Source: Bog-756 sp963738545 (GTDB lineage: Bacteria > Actinomycetota > Acidimicrobiia > Acidimicrobiales > RAAP-2). From it: 64,000 bases of DNA. The position numbers were made by a program, and so were the translations under genes. The notes below the pieces were generated by a model that saw only the letters and a program-made list of their open reading frames with translations, made no database searches and had not been told where the DNA came from. The first letter of the stretch is position 1, and the number at the start of each line of letters is the position of its first letter. The stretch lies in assembly GCA_963738545.1 (NCBI GenBank), contig CAVTXA010000007.1:992001-1056000 (forward strand), written 5' to 3'. This document shows positions 56,673-64,000 of the stretch, piece after piece.

Positions 56673-56802
56673 GCCGTCTCCCCCTGATCCTCGGGCTGTC
56701 CGACCCTCCCGGATCGCCCAATCGACCGTAGCGCAACGCGGCCCCCGAACGTGCGAATTACCCGGTGGGACCCCTCTTCCCGTGTGTCGGGGAAGCCCGC
56801 GA

Positions 56803-57933
56803 TCAGGCGTCGAGCACGGCCGCGGCCACCAGGTCCTCGAGGTAGCGGGTGTCCCACCACGAGATCTGGAGCTGCTTGGCCCGGCGGAAGTACAGCTGGA
56901 TGTCGAACTCGACAGTGAAGCCGATGCCGCCGAAGATCTGTTGGGCCGTGGCCGTCACGTCTCGGAACGTGTTGCAGGCGAACAGTTTGGCCATCGGGGC
57001 CAGCTTGGCCACGCTCCGGCCCTCCGAGCGGGCCCAGGCCGCCTCGTGGACCAGCACCTCGGCCCCGTCCACCGCCGTCGTGGCATCGGCCAGGTAGTGG
57101 GCCAGGGCCTGGAAGGCGCCCAGGGGCTTGTCGAACTGCTGTCGGTCCTTGGCGTACTGGACGGTGATGTCCATGGCGTACTGGGCCCCGCCCACGGCCT
57201 GGGCCCCGGCCAGGATGATGGCCTCGTGCATGACGGCGTCCCAGCTCGACCATCCGCTCCCCTGGGGACCGATCCGGTCGGCCGACGTGACCCGGACCTG
57301 GTCGAAGTCGACCCGGTACTGGGTGTCCGACGAGATGGACATCTGCTGGGTCAGGGTCACCCCGGACGCCGAAGGGTCGACGACGAACAGGTCGACGTCG
57401 CCAGGGGCGTCCCCGGTGCGGGCCAGGACGACCAGGCGGGTGGCGGCCTTGGCGAAGGCCACGTGGCGCTTGGTGCCCGTCAGGACGAACTGGTCACCGT
57501 CGGGCACCGCCCGCAGCTGGACACCCTTGGGACCGAAACCGTTCTCCGGCTCCAGCCACGCCGTGGTAAAGACGGCTTCGCCGGTGACGATGCCGGGCAA
57601 CCACTCCTCTTTTTGGGCCTGGCTTCCCGCCCGGGCCAGGACCCCGCCCGACAGGATGGAGCTCACGAAATGGGGTGAGGGGGCCAGCGACCGGCCGAAC
57701 TCCTCGTAGAGGACCACGCTCTCGATGGTGGACATGCCCGATCCGCCGAACTCCTCGGGAAGGTGGAGTCCGATGAGGTCGAGATGGGCCAGCTGCTTCC
57801 ACAGGTCCGGCGAGTACCCGATGGGGTCGTCCTCGAGCTCACGGACCACACTCAGCGGGCTGGTGGTGGCGCACACGCCGCGCACCGTCTCGCGCAGCAT
57901 CTCTTGTTCCGGGCTGAATTGCAGGTCCAACAT
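56803..57933 (-). CDS. Acyl-CoA dehydrogenase
   Basis: A 376-residue flavoprotein: LQFSPEQEMLRETVRGVCAT, HLPEEFGGSGMSTIESVVLYEEFGRSL, VFTTAWLEPENGFGPKGVQL, IGPQGSGWSSWDAVMHEAII and AQQIFGGIGFTVEFDIQLYF. The GGIGFT-E--LYFRR ending is the subunit type found in heteromeric ACADs of sterol/side-chain catabolism. Electron acceptor presumably ETF. Partner may be the ACAD at 60,352. Confidence 0.92.
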   Translation of the reverse strand: MLDLQFSPEQEMLRETVRGVCATTSPLSVVRELEDDPIGYSPDLWKQLAHLDLIGLHLPEEFGGSGMSTIESVVLYEEFGRSLAPSPHFVSSILSGGVLARAGSQAQKEEWLPGIVTGEAVFTTAWLEPENGFGPKGVQLRAVPDGDQFVLTGTKRHVAFAKAATRLVVLARTGDAPGDVDLFVVDPSASGVTLTQQMSISSDTQYRVDFDQVRVTSADRIGPQGSGWSSWDAVMHEAIILAGAQAVGGAQYAMDITVQYAKDRQQFDKPLGAFQALAHYLADATTAVDGAEVLVHEAAWARSEGRSVAKLAPMAKLFACNTFRDVTATAQQIFGGIGFTVEFDIQLYFRRAKQLQISWWDTRYLEDLVAAAVLDA

Positions 57934-58066
57934 GGTCAGCTCTCCTGTTCGGGTTCTACGAGTTCTCGGGGGTGCAGGGCGGGTCGCCGAGGGGCGTGGC
58001 CCCCCATGGTGCGCGTGTCGGTGGCGGTGGTAGCTGCGGTGGCGGGGACGGGCCGGATCGGAGCGC

Positions 58067-58555
58067 TCATGGCTGCCACCGGTCGCCCGAGCGCTCCCAG
58101 GGGTTGTCGTCGTCGCTCACCGGCAGCGCCACCCGGGCCGTGCAGGTGGTCTTGGCGTCACCGTCCACCGACACCGAGATGTCGATGGCCACCCAGCCGC
58201 ACCCGGTGTCGTCCACACCGGTGTCGGTCACCACCCCCCGGAACACCATGGTGTCGCCGGGGAAGATGGAGCCGAGCATCCGGAAGGTCACCCGCCGGAG
58301 GCGGCCGTAGGGGCCGGTCCAGTCGGTGATGAACCGCTCGAACCAGCTGGCCAGGTTGGGGGTGTTGAGGAAGATGTCGCGGGTGCCGTTGCGGTTCACG
58401 GCGAAGTCCTTGTCGTGGTGCATGGGCCGCCAGTCCCGGGCGGCCAGGGCGCCGAGCACGACCGTGGTGGCCGTCACCGGATAGGCCAGGTCGGGAAGCT
58501 CGTCCCCCACGGCCACCGTGTCGAGGAGCCGACGGGTGGTGGTGGCGCCGCTCAT
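58067..58555 (-). CDS. MaoC-like hot-dog hydratase subunit
   Basis: A 162-residue hot-dog protein: DTVAVGDELPDLAYPVTATT, RDWRPMHHDKDFAVNRNGTR (active-site-like D-x3-H-H-D), IFLNTPNLASWFERFITDWT and FRMLGSIFPGDTMVFRGVVT. Pairs with the preceding FAS1-like subunit, overlapping it by 4 bp (ATGA). Together they likely form a heteromeric enoyl-CoA hydratase as in steroid side-chain pathways. Confidence 0.85.
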   Translation of the reverse strand: MSGATTTRRLLDTVAVGDELPDLAYPVTATTVVLGALAARDWRPMHHDKDFAVNRNGTRDIFLNTPNLASWFERFITDWTGPYGRLRRVTFRMLGSIFPGDTMVFRGVVTDTGVDDTGCGWVAIDISVSVDGDAKTTCTARVALPVSDDDNPWERSGDRWQP

Positions 58556-59076
58556 GACGGGCCCCCGGAGGACTTCCGGTAGCCGAAGCCGGTATAGCTC
58601 TCGACGGCCACCAACTCGCCGCGCTGGTTGCGGTACTCCACATCGATCACCCAGAAGCGACCGGTGCCCAGCTTGGTGGTCTTCTCGTCGCTGACCGAGC
58701 GCAGGATCTGCCGGGTGACCAGACGGTCACCGGGGCGGACCGGCTCATGGAAGATGATGGTGTTGTCGCTCATCACCGCCTCGGGGAGTCCGAGCCCCTC
58801 CTTCAGGTCGAAGTGGATCTGGAGGGGCAGGCCCGGGGTGCTCCGGTCGGGGGCCCAGTGGTGGGGGCGGAACCACACCGAGACCATGGTGGGCGGGGCG
58901 ATGGGACCACCGGTGACCGCCTCGGCCACCGCCCCGTCCCAGAAGAGGGGGTTCCCGTTCTCCACCGACGAGCACGTGGTCCACACGTAGCCCTGCTCGA
59001 CCGGGAACTCACCCTGCTCCTCGTACTGTTCGACCCCGATGAGGCCGGCGATGTCCTCCTCGTTGATGGCGCTCAC
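58552..59076 (-). CDS. FAS1-like dehydratase (MaoC_dehydrat_N) subunit
   Basis: About 174 residues from GTG 59076: INEEDIAGLIGVEQYEEQGE, FPVEQGYVWTTCSSVENGNP, WFRPHHWAPDRSTPGLPLQI, FHEPVRPGDRLVTRQILRSV and RFWVIDVEYRNQRGELVAVE. The N-terminal MaoC-type fold that partners a catalytic MaoC subunit. The start overlaps the CoA-transferase stop by 4 bp, placing both in one operon. Confidence 0.85.
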   Translation of the reverse strand: MSAINEEDIAGLIGVEQYEEQGEFPVEQGYVWTTCSSVENGNPLFWDGAVAEAVTGGPIAPPTMVSVWFRPHHWAPDRSTPGLPLQIHFDLKEGLGLPEAVMSDNTIIFHEPVRPGDRLVTRQILRSVSDEKTTKLGTGRFWVIDVEYRNQRGELVAVESYTGFGYRKSSGGPS

Positions 59077-60311
59077 GCCACCACCCCCTTGTCTCGTAGT
59101 TCGGTGATCTGTCCCTCGCTCAGCCCCGCACCCCGCAGCAGCCGGTCGGTGTCGGACCGGGACGGGTCCCCCGCCACCACGGGGCGGGCACCCGGTGCCA
59201 TACCGGCCAGCACCGGACCCACCTGACGGAAGCCGACCGGCCCGGTGCCCTCGCCGGGCGTGGTCACGGCGTCGACGATGGCGCCACGGGCGGCGAACTG
59301 CTCGTCGTCCACCAGCTCCTCCACGGTCAGGACCGGCGTGACACACGTGTCCGAGCCGGCCAGTTCGGCCACCCAGGCGTCGCGCCCCCGGGTGGCGAAC
59401 GCCTGCCGGAAGTCGGCGCGGATGGCGTCCTGGGCCTCGTCGTCCAACTGGTGGGCCGTCCACTGCGGGCACCCGAGCAGCCGGCACAGATTGGCGAAGA
59501 ACTTGGCCTCGATGGCCCCGACGGCCAGCCACCGGCCGTCGGCCGCCTGGTAGGTGTCGTAGCAGGCGTAGCGCCCGGTGATGATGTTGTGGCCCGGACC
59601 CACCGGGGCTCCGGTGGCCAGGTGCTCGTCGACGGCCAGGGAGGTCATCCACAACACACCGTCGGCGATGGAGACGTCGAGGTGCACGCCGGGGCCGCCC
59701 TCCCCCCGTCCGATAAGGGCGGCCATGACGGCCAGGGCGGCCTGCAGGCCTCCTCCGGCCGCATCGGCAATGGTGGCACCGGGCACCGGGGGACCGCCGT
59801 CGGCTCGCGGCTCGGTGGTGGCCAGATAGCCCCCCACGGCCAGATAGTTGATGTCGTGACCGGCCCAGGCGGCGTGCGGTCCCTGCTGGCCGTACCCGGT
59901 GGTCGAGCACAGGATCACCTGCGGGTTGACGGCCTGAAGGTCGGGGAAGCCGATGCCGAGGCGGTCGACCACCCCGGGCCGGAAGCTCTCCACGACCACG
60001 TCGGCCGTGGCCACGAGGGCGAGGAAGGCGGCCCGGCCCTCGGGGACCTTGAGGTCGACGGCGGTGTGCTGCAGGTAGCGGGCGCCGCTGTAGGCGTAGA
60101 ACGGGGGACGGATGGGTTCGGCGCCACGCCCGGGCACCGACCCCACCTTGACCACCGTGGCGCCGTAGTCGGCCAGGATGCGCGTGCAGCGGGCCGCCGG
60201 GCCCACCGTGGCCAAATCCAGGACGGTGACACCCTGCAGGGGCCCACCGGGACCGTCGGGAACACCGGTCGGGAGGGGCGCGACGGCGCGGGTGGTGGGT
60301 GTCTCGGTCAC
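59073..60311 (-). CDS. CaiB/BaiF-type (class III) CoA-transferase
   Basis: About 412 residues from GTG 60311: LQGVTVLDLATVGPAARCTR, ILADYGATVVKVGSVPGRGA, ADVVVESFRPGVVDRLGIG, CSTTGYGQQGPHAAWAGHDI (catalytic Asp in GHDINYLA) and DGRWLAVGAIEAKFFANLC. Transfers CoA between carboxylic acids, often activating the pathway substrate. Upstream in-frame residues are low-complexity Pro/Ala/Ser and overlap the dehydrogenase gene, so the later GTG is preferred. Confidence 0.9.
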   Translation of the reverse strand: MTETPTTRAVAPLPTGVPDGPGGPLQGVTVLDLATVGPAARCTRILADYGATVVKVGSVPGRGAEPIRPPFYAYSGARYLQHTAVDLKVPEGRAAFLALVATADVVVESFRPGVVDRLGIGFPDLQAVNPQVILCSTTGYGQQGPHAAWAGHDINYLAVGGYLATTEPRADGGPPVPGATIADAAGGGLQAALAVMAALIGRGEGGPGVHLDVSIADGVLWMTSLAVDEHLATGAPVGPGHNIITGRYACYDTYQAADGRWLAVGAIEAKFFANLCRLLGCPQWTAHQLDDEAQDAIRADFRQAFATRGRDAWVAELAGSDTCVTPVLTVEELVDDEQFAARGAIVDAVTTPGEGTGPVGFRQVGPVLAGMAPGARPVVAGDPSRSDTDRLLRGAGLSEGQITELRDKGVVA

Positions 60312-60351
60312 AGGTGCGGATGCGGGTGTCGGTGCGGGCTCAGGTGCGGAA

Positions 60352-61533
60352 TCAGAAGTTCTTGGGCAGGCCGAGCTTGCGGCGGGCGATGATGTTCTTC
60401 TGGATCTCGGACGCGCCACCACCGATGGTGTCGATCACCGTGTAGCGGTAGGTGGACTCGGACCGGCCCTTCATGGGGGCGTCCTCGTCGCGAACCCTGA
60501 TCTGGGCGCCCGGTCCTCCGATGTCCATGGAGGCGTTGGCCAGCCGTCGTGAGTACTCCGTCGTGAACAGCTTGTACTCGGAGGCCTCCGAGGTCGGCGG
60601 GGCGCCGCCCTGGGAGGAGGCGAAGACGAATTTGAGACCCAGCACCCGGGCCACCTCGGCCTCGGTGTGGAGCTGGGCGATCCGGGACCGGGTCACGGCA
60701 TCGTCCTTCAGAGGCTCCCCGTCGCGGGTGGCCTCCTTCACGTACTCGGTCAGCAGGTCCAGACGCTGGGCGATGGGCGAGTAGGTGAACAGCGTGAACC
60801 GCTCGAGGTCGAGCGCCTCGGAGATGTACTGGAACCCCTTGTTGAGCTCACCCACCACGTAGTCGTCGGGCACGAAGACGTCATCGAGGTAGACCTCGTT
60901 GGTCCGCTCGTCGCCCATGGTCCAGATGCCCTTGACCGTGATGTCGGGGTGGTTCATCGGGACCAGGAAGAGGGAGATCCCGTAGTGCTTGGGCGCCTCG
61001 GGGTCGGTGCGCGCCCCCACCCAGTACCAGTCGGCGAAGTGGGCCGACGTGGTCCAGGTCTTCTGGCCGTTGAGGCGCCACCCGCCGTCCACCTTGGTGG
61101 CCTTCAGCTGCATGGAGGCGGCATCCGAGCCGGCGTTGGGCTCGGAGTAGCCCACGGCGAACTCCACCTCGTTGCGGAGGATCTTGGGCAGGAACTCCTG
61201 CTTGAGCTTCTCGCTGCCGTGGCTGATGATGGTCTTGCCGATGATGCCCACGCCCTTGCCGATCTGGGGGCCGCCGCGGGCGGCCAGGGCCTCGTTCAGC
61301 AGGTACTCGTAGATGCCCTCGCCGTCCTTGCCCCCGTACTCCTCGGGCCAGGTGATGCCCAGCCAGCCCTGCTCACCCACCTTGGCCATGAACTGGCGGC
61401 GCAGCGGGGTGTCCACGATCTGGGCCATGTTCTCGCGTGTGACGTCGAAGACCTCGGGGTCGTCGTTGGCGTCGAGGAACTCCTCGACCTCCTTGATGAA
61501 CTCGAGCTGCTCGGCGGTGAACTCGAAATCCAT
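60352..61533 (-). CDS. Acyl-CoA dehydrogenase
   Basis: A 393-residue flavoprotein: FEFTAEQLEFIKEVEEFLDA, GWLGITWPEEYGGKDGEG, FAVGYSEPNAGSDAASMQLK (flavin site), WRLNGQKTWTTSAHFADWYW, YLDDVFVPDDYVVGELNKGF and the C-terminal DTIGGGASEIQKNIIARRKL. Full-length ACAD of the FadE17/FadE26-like actinobacterial type. First gene of the leftward operon, divergent from the HMGCS-like gene; a palindrome lies between. Confidence 0.93.
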   Translation of the reverse strand: MDFEFTAEQLEFIKEVEEFLDANDDPEVFDVTRENMAQIVDTPLRRQFMAKVGEQGWLGITWPEEYGGKDGEGIYEYLLNEALAARGGPQIGKGVGIIGKTIISHGSEKLKQEFLPKILRNEVEFAVGYSEPNAGSDAASMQLKATKVDGGWRLNGQKTWTTSAHFADWYWVGARTDPEAPKHYGISLFLVPMNHPDITVKGIWTMGDERTNEVYLDDVFVPDDYVVGELNKGFQYISEALDLERFTLFTYSPIAQRLDLLTEYVKEATRDGEPLKDDAVTRSRIAQLHTEAEVARVLGLKFVFASSQGGAPPTSEASEYKLFTTEYSRRLANASMDIGGPGAQIRVRDEDAPMKGRSESTYRYTVIDTIGGGASEIQKNIIARRKLGLPKNF

Positions 61534-61576
61534 GCTGGGCCTCCGTGGTCCGGGTGCGGCGGTGGCCGCTGTGGTT

Positions 61577-61605
61577 TCCTGACTGACCGTCAGATACTGT
61601 GGTCA
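61577..61605. promoter_or_regulatory. Operator-like site between divergent catabolic genes
   Basis: The motif ACTGACCGTCAG with flanking TCCTG and ATACTG lies in the 230-bp space between the acyl-CoA dehydrogenase and the HMGCS-like gene. TGAC-N-GTCA symmetry is typical of TetR-family lipid-catabolism repressors. The factor is not encoded next to it. Confidence 0.45.
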
Positions 61606-61766
61606 TCATAGGATGAGCGGGCACCGGGGGCCAGCGTTACCCCCCTGTGGCCCGGAGGCACCCGGGTGACCGAGGCACGGCGAGCGGGCACACCGGCCCA
61701 CATAACCGCAGGTACCGCCGGAATCGACCGTTCGCCACCACCAGAGCCGAAGGGACCACACGACAG

Positions 61767-63209
61767 ATGAGAGGCATCGTCAGCATCGCCGGGTACGTCC
61801 CCTATCGCCGCCTCCAGCGGTCGGCCGTGAGCCAGCTCTTCGGCTCGGGTGGCGGCAAGGGGACCCGGTCGGTGGCCTCTTACGACGAGGACACCACCAC
61901 CATGGGCGTGGAGGCGGCCCGCCTGGCCCTCCGGTCCGTCCCGGCGGCGGCGCCCGACGCCCTCTGGTTCGCCACGGCCAGCCCCGCCTACCTGGACAAG
62001 ACCAACGCCACCACCATCCACGCCGCTCTGCGCCAGCCGGGCCATGTCGCCGCCTTCGACTTCGGTGGGGCGTTGCGATCGGGCGTGGGGGCGCTCCGCA
62101 CCAGCCTGGCGGCCCCGGGCACCGGGACGACCCTGGTGGTGCTGTCCGACACTCGTGACGGCCTCCCCACCTCGGCCGACGAAGCGGCCGGGGGTGACGG
62201 CGCCGCCGCCGTCGTGGTCGGCGACGACGCCCCGGGCACCCGGGTGCTGGCCGAGTACCTGGGCGGGGCCTCGGTGACCGACGAGTTCCTCGACCGGTGG
62301 CGGACGGCGGGTGACCAACGGTCCAAGGTGTGGGAGGAGCGGTTCGGGGAGACCCGGTATGTCCCCCTCGGAACCGAAGCGTGGGAGTCGGCCCTCAAGT
62401 CCGTCGGCCTGGCCGCCGAGCAGGTGGACCGGGTGGCGGTGACCGGCATGCACGGTCGGGCCGTCAAGGCGCTGGCCCGCTCCCTCGGGCTGGCCGACGG
62501 CGTGCTGGTCGACGACCTCACCACCACCGTGGGCCAGGCAGGCACGGCCCATCCGGGCCTGGTGCTCGCCTCCATGGTCGAACAGGCGCAACCGGGGCAG
62601 GTGCTGGCCCTGGTGTCCCTGGCCGATGGGGCCGACGTGTTGGTGTTCCGGGCCACGGAGGCGCTCGCCGAGTGGTCGGCCGCCGAGACGGTGGCCGACC
62701 AGATCGCCGGGGCCGTGGACCTCCCGTACGGCAAGTTCCTCAGCTGGCGGGGCATGGTCACGCCCGAGCCACCGCGGCGACCCGAACCGGCCCGGGTCTC
62801 CTCCACGGCGGCGTGGCGGAACGAGGGCTGGAAGTTCGGGTTCGTGGGGTCGAAGGACCGAACCTCCGAGGCCGTCCACCTCCCCCCCTCCCGGATCTCC
62901 ATGAAGGGTGGTGCCGTCGACGACATGGACCCCGTCGACCGAGCGGACACGGAAGCCACCATCGCCACCTACACCATCGACCATCTGTCGTACTCGGCCA
63001 GTCCCCCCATCGTCTTCGCCGTCCTCGACTTCGACGGAGGCGGGCGGTTCCCCGTGGAGCTCACCGACGTGGACCCGGCCACCGTCGACATCGGCGACCG
63101 GGTGACCATGACGTTCCGCAGGCTCTACACGGCCGACGGCATCCACGACTACTTCTGGAAGGCCAAGCCGGTGCGCGCCCAAGCCGCCGACGGCCCACCG
63201 GCGAACTGA
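61767..63209 (+). CDS. HMG-CoA-synthase-like / DUF35 OB-fold fusion protein without cysteines
   Basis: A 480-residue protein. Residues 1-330 follow the thiolase-fold plan of HMG-CoA synthase (IVSIAGYVPYRRLQRSAVSQ, ALWFATASPAYLDKTNATTI, AAFDFGGALRSGVGALRTSL, VGQAGTAHPGLVLASMVEQA); residues 340-480 resemble a DUF35 OB-fold domain (YTIDHLSYSASPPIVFAVLD, MTFRRLYTADGIHDYFWKAK). There is not a single Cys, so the catalytic Cys of HMGCS and the zinc-ribbon of DUF35 are absent: a non-catalytic binding partner. The next gene, 16 bp on, is a thiolase. Confidence 0.8.
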   Translation: MRGIVSIAGYVPYRRLQRSAVSQLFGSGGGKGTRSVASYDEDTTTMGVEAARLALRSVPAAAPDALWFATASPAYLDKTNATTIHAALRQPGHVAAFDFGGALRSGVGALRTSLAAPGTGTTLVVLSDTRDGLPTSADEAAGGDGAAAVVVGDDAPGTRVLAEYLGGASVTDEFLDRWRTAGDQRSKVWEERFGETRYVPLGTEAWESALKSVGLAAEQVDRVAVTGMHGRAVKALARSLGLADGVLVDDLTTTVGQAGTAHPGLVLASMVEQAQPGQVLALVSLADGADVLVFRATEALAEWSAAETVADQIAGAVDLPYGKFLSWRGMVTPEPPRRPEPARVSSTAAWRNEGWKFGFVGSKDRTSEAVHLPPSRISMKGGAVDDMDPVDRADTEATIATYTIDHLSYSASPPIVFAVLDFDGGGRFPVELTDVDPATVDIGDRVTMTFRRLYTADGIHDYFWKAKPVRAQAADGPPAN

Positions 63210-63225
63210 ACAGAGGAGACAGGCA

Positions 63226-64000
63226 ATGGGATCGCATGGGATCAAGGACCGGGTGGCCATCGTGGGCATGGGGTGCACCCGATTCGCCGAGCATTGGGAC
63301 AAGAGCCTCGACGACCTGATCATCGAGGCGTCGGAGGACACGTTCGCCGCCGCCGGTGTGACCAAGGACGACGTCGACGCCTACTGGCTCGGCACCGCCC
63401 AGTCCGGCATGAGCGGCATCACCCTGGCCCGCCCCCTCCAGCTGGAGGGGAAGCCGGTGACCCGGGTGGAGAACTACTGCACCAGCGGATCCGAGGCACT
63501 GCGGGCGGCGGCCTACGCGGTGGCCTCGGGCGCCTACGACGTGGCCATGGCCGTCGGCGCAGAAAAGGTGAAGGACTCGGGCTATCAGGGTCTCAACGCC
63601 TTTCCCATCCCCGGCGACGGCACCGCCCGCACCCTGACCGCCGCCGCCATGTTCTCCATGGTGGCCCCGGCCTACGGCAAGAAGTACGGCGTGGGGGACG
63701 ACGAGCTGACCGAGGTGCTGGCCCGCATCTCGTGGAAGAACCACCAGAACGGTGCCCTCAATCCCCGGGCCCAGTTCCGCAAGGCGGTCTCGACCGAGAC
63801 CATCTGCGCCTCCCCCCGGGTGGCCGGGCGCCTCGGCGTGTTCGACTGCGCCGGGGTGGCCGACGGGGCGGCCGCGGCCATCGTGGTGCGGGCCGAAGAC
63901 GCCCTCCGCTACACGGACAAGCCCATCTACATCAAGGCGCTGTCGTTCTCGGCCGGCAGCGGCTCGGGGCTGAACGACCCCGAGTACGACTACACCTGGT
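63226..64000 (+). CDS. Thiolase (SCP-x/acetyl-CoA acetyltransferase-like), 3' end outside window
   Basis: ATG 63226 with GAGGAG upstream; 258 codons are visible and the frame is open at the window end. Seen: RVAIVGMGCTRFAEHWDKSL, VDAYWLGTAQSGMSGITLAR, the nucleophilic Cys in VENYCTSGSEALRAAAYA, AMAVGAEKVKDSGYQGLNAF and VFDCAGVADGAAAAIVVRAE. SCP-x-type thiolases work with DUF35 partners in thiolytic or retro-aldol cleavage, fitting the upstream fusion gene. Confidence 0.9.
   Translation, partial: MGSHGIKDRVAIVGMGCTRFAEHWDKSLDDLIIEASEDTFAAAGVTKDDVDAYWLGTAQSGMSGITLARPLQLEGKPVTRVENYCTSGSEALRAAAYAVASGAYDVAMAVGAEKVKDSGYQGLNAFPIPGDGTARTLTAAAMFSMVAPAYGKKYGVGDDELTEVLARISWKNHQNGALNPRAQFRKAVSTETICASPRVAGRLGVFDCAGVADGAAAAIVVRAEDALRYTDKPIYIKALSFSAGSGSGLNDPEYDYTW

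Noticed and set aside
55053..56687. 544-residue plus-strand frame opposite the MFS gene
   Set aside because: His/Gly/Glu-rich antisense composition typical of shadow frames in GC-rich DNA; the minus-strand MFS frame has clear membrane segments and family motifs.
58552..59910. 452-residue extension of the FAS1-like dehydratase
   Set aside because: The upstream part is an out-of-frame Arg/Gly-rich shadow of the CoA-transferase; GTG 59076 with a GTGA overlap is the natural start.

Overview
The window looks like chromosome from a high-GC actinobacterium, most likely of the Acidimicrobiia type. This is inferred from family content (TIGR03086, DUF3817, DUF5946, ECF42 sigma with a DGPF partner, CaiB/ACAD/MaoC lipid genes), from abundant GTG starts, and from several genes whose -10 box sits about 6-7 nt before the start codon, suggesting leaderless mRNAs. 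No rRNA or species marker is present.

There are two compartments. Positions 1 to about 41,040 are accessory: lower gene density, less GC-rich, small single genes or short operons that alternate in strand, several decayed genes, two insertion sequences (IS110 at 33.9 kb, IS481 at 39.6-41.0 kb) and internal repeats. Positions 41,048-64,000 begin with a tRNA-Arg(CCU) gene and form a tightly packed, very GC-rich core-like region with overlapping operons.

The main observation concerns the accessory half. A short repeat, consensus 5'-CCCGGCGWTCNGGGGCACC-3', recurs about 20 times and lies at the boundaries between gene modules: methyltransferase | DGPF + sigma | DinB | GntR-ABC | ABM and its neighbour | lipoprotein | Cys-pair protein | patatin | VOC | beta-helix and so on. 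Its orientation is constant over long runs (ten consecutive + copies from 21,997 to 32,168; six consecutive - copies from 33,702 to 39,274) although the genes alternate in direction. That is the layout expected of a cassette array bounded by recombination sites, but the repeat does not match canonical integron attC cores and no integrase gene is in the window.

Genes of the accessory half by position: a 2-hydroxyacid dehydrogenase fragment, duplicated-HTH protein, TMEM175-type channel, RibD/DHFR-like reductase, ArsR + SRPBCC pair, GNAT, ATP-grasp ligase, lipoprotein and a secreted beta-helix protein (1-9 kb); glyA behind a ZTP riboswitch, small membrane proteins, GNAT, LapA, HTH protein (9.7-16.4 kb); TIGR03086 protein, cytochrome b-like protein, VOC remnant, an ECF sigma/membrane regulator pair (17-21 kb); then the repeat-delimited modules up to 39.6 kb. 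A short repeated gene family has one intact and three decayed copies (13.7, 14.4, 17.9, 21.2 kb).

The right half carries an SDR, TetR + DHA2 efflux pump, CysQ-type phosphatase and Old-Yellow-Enzyme oxidoreductase (joined in one reading frame, probably by an indel), thioesterase, D-aminoacylase-type amidohydrolase, secreted trypsin-like protease, aquaporin, YgjP-type metalloprotein, cysteine dioxygenase + rhodanese operon, DEDDh exonuclease, an MFS carrier split by a frameshift, and a CoA-thioester catabolic locus: two acyl-CoA dehydrogenases, two hot-dog hydratase subunits, a CaiB-type CoA-transferase, a cysteine-free HMG-CoA-synthase-like/DUF35 fusion, and a thiolase that runs off the end. 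Together these could activate and beta-oxidise a bulky acyl chain such as a sterol side chain; the substrate is not determinable from sequence.
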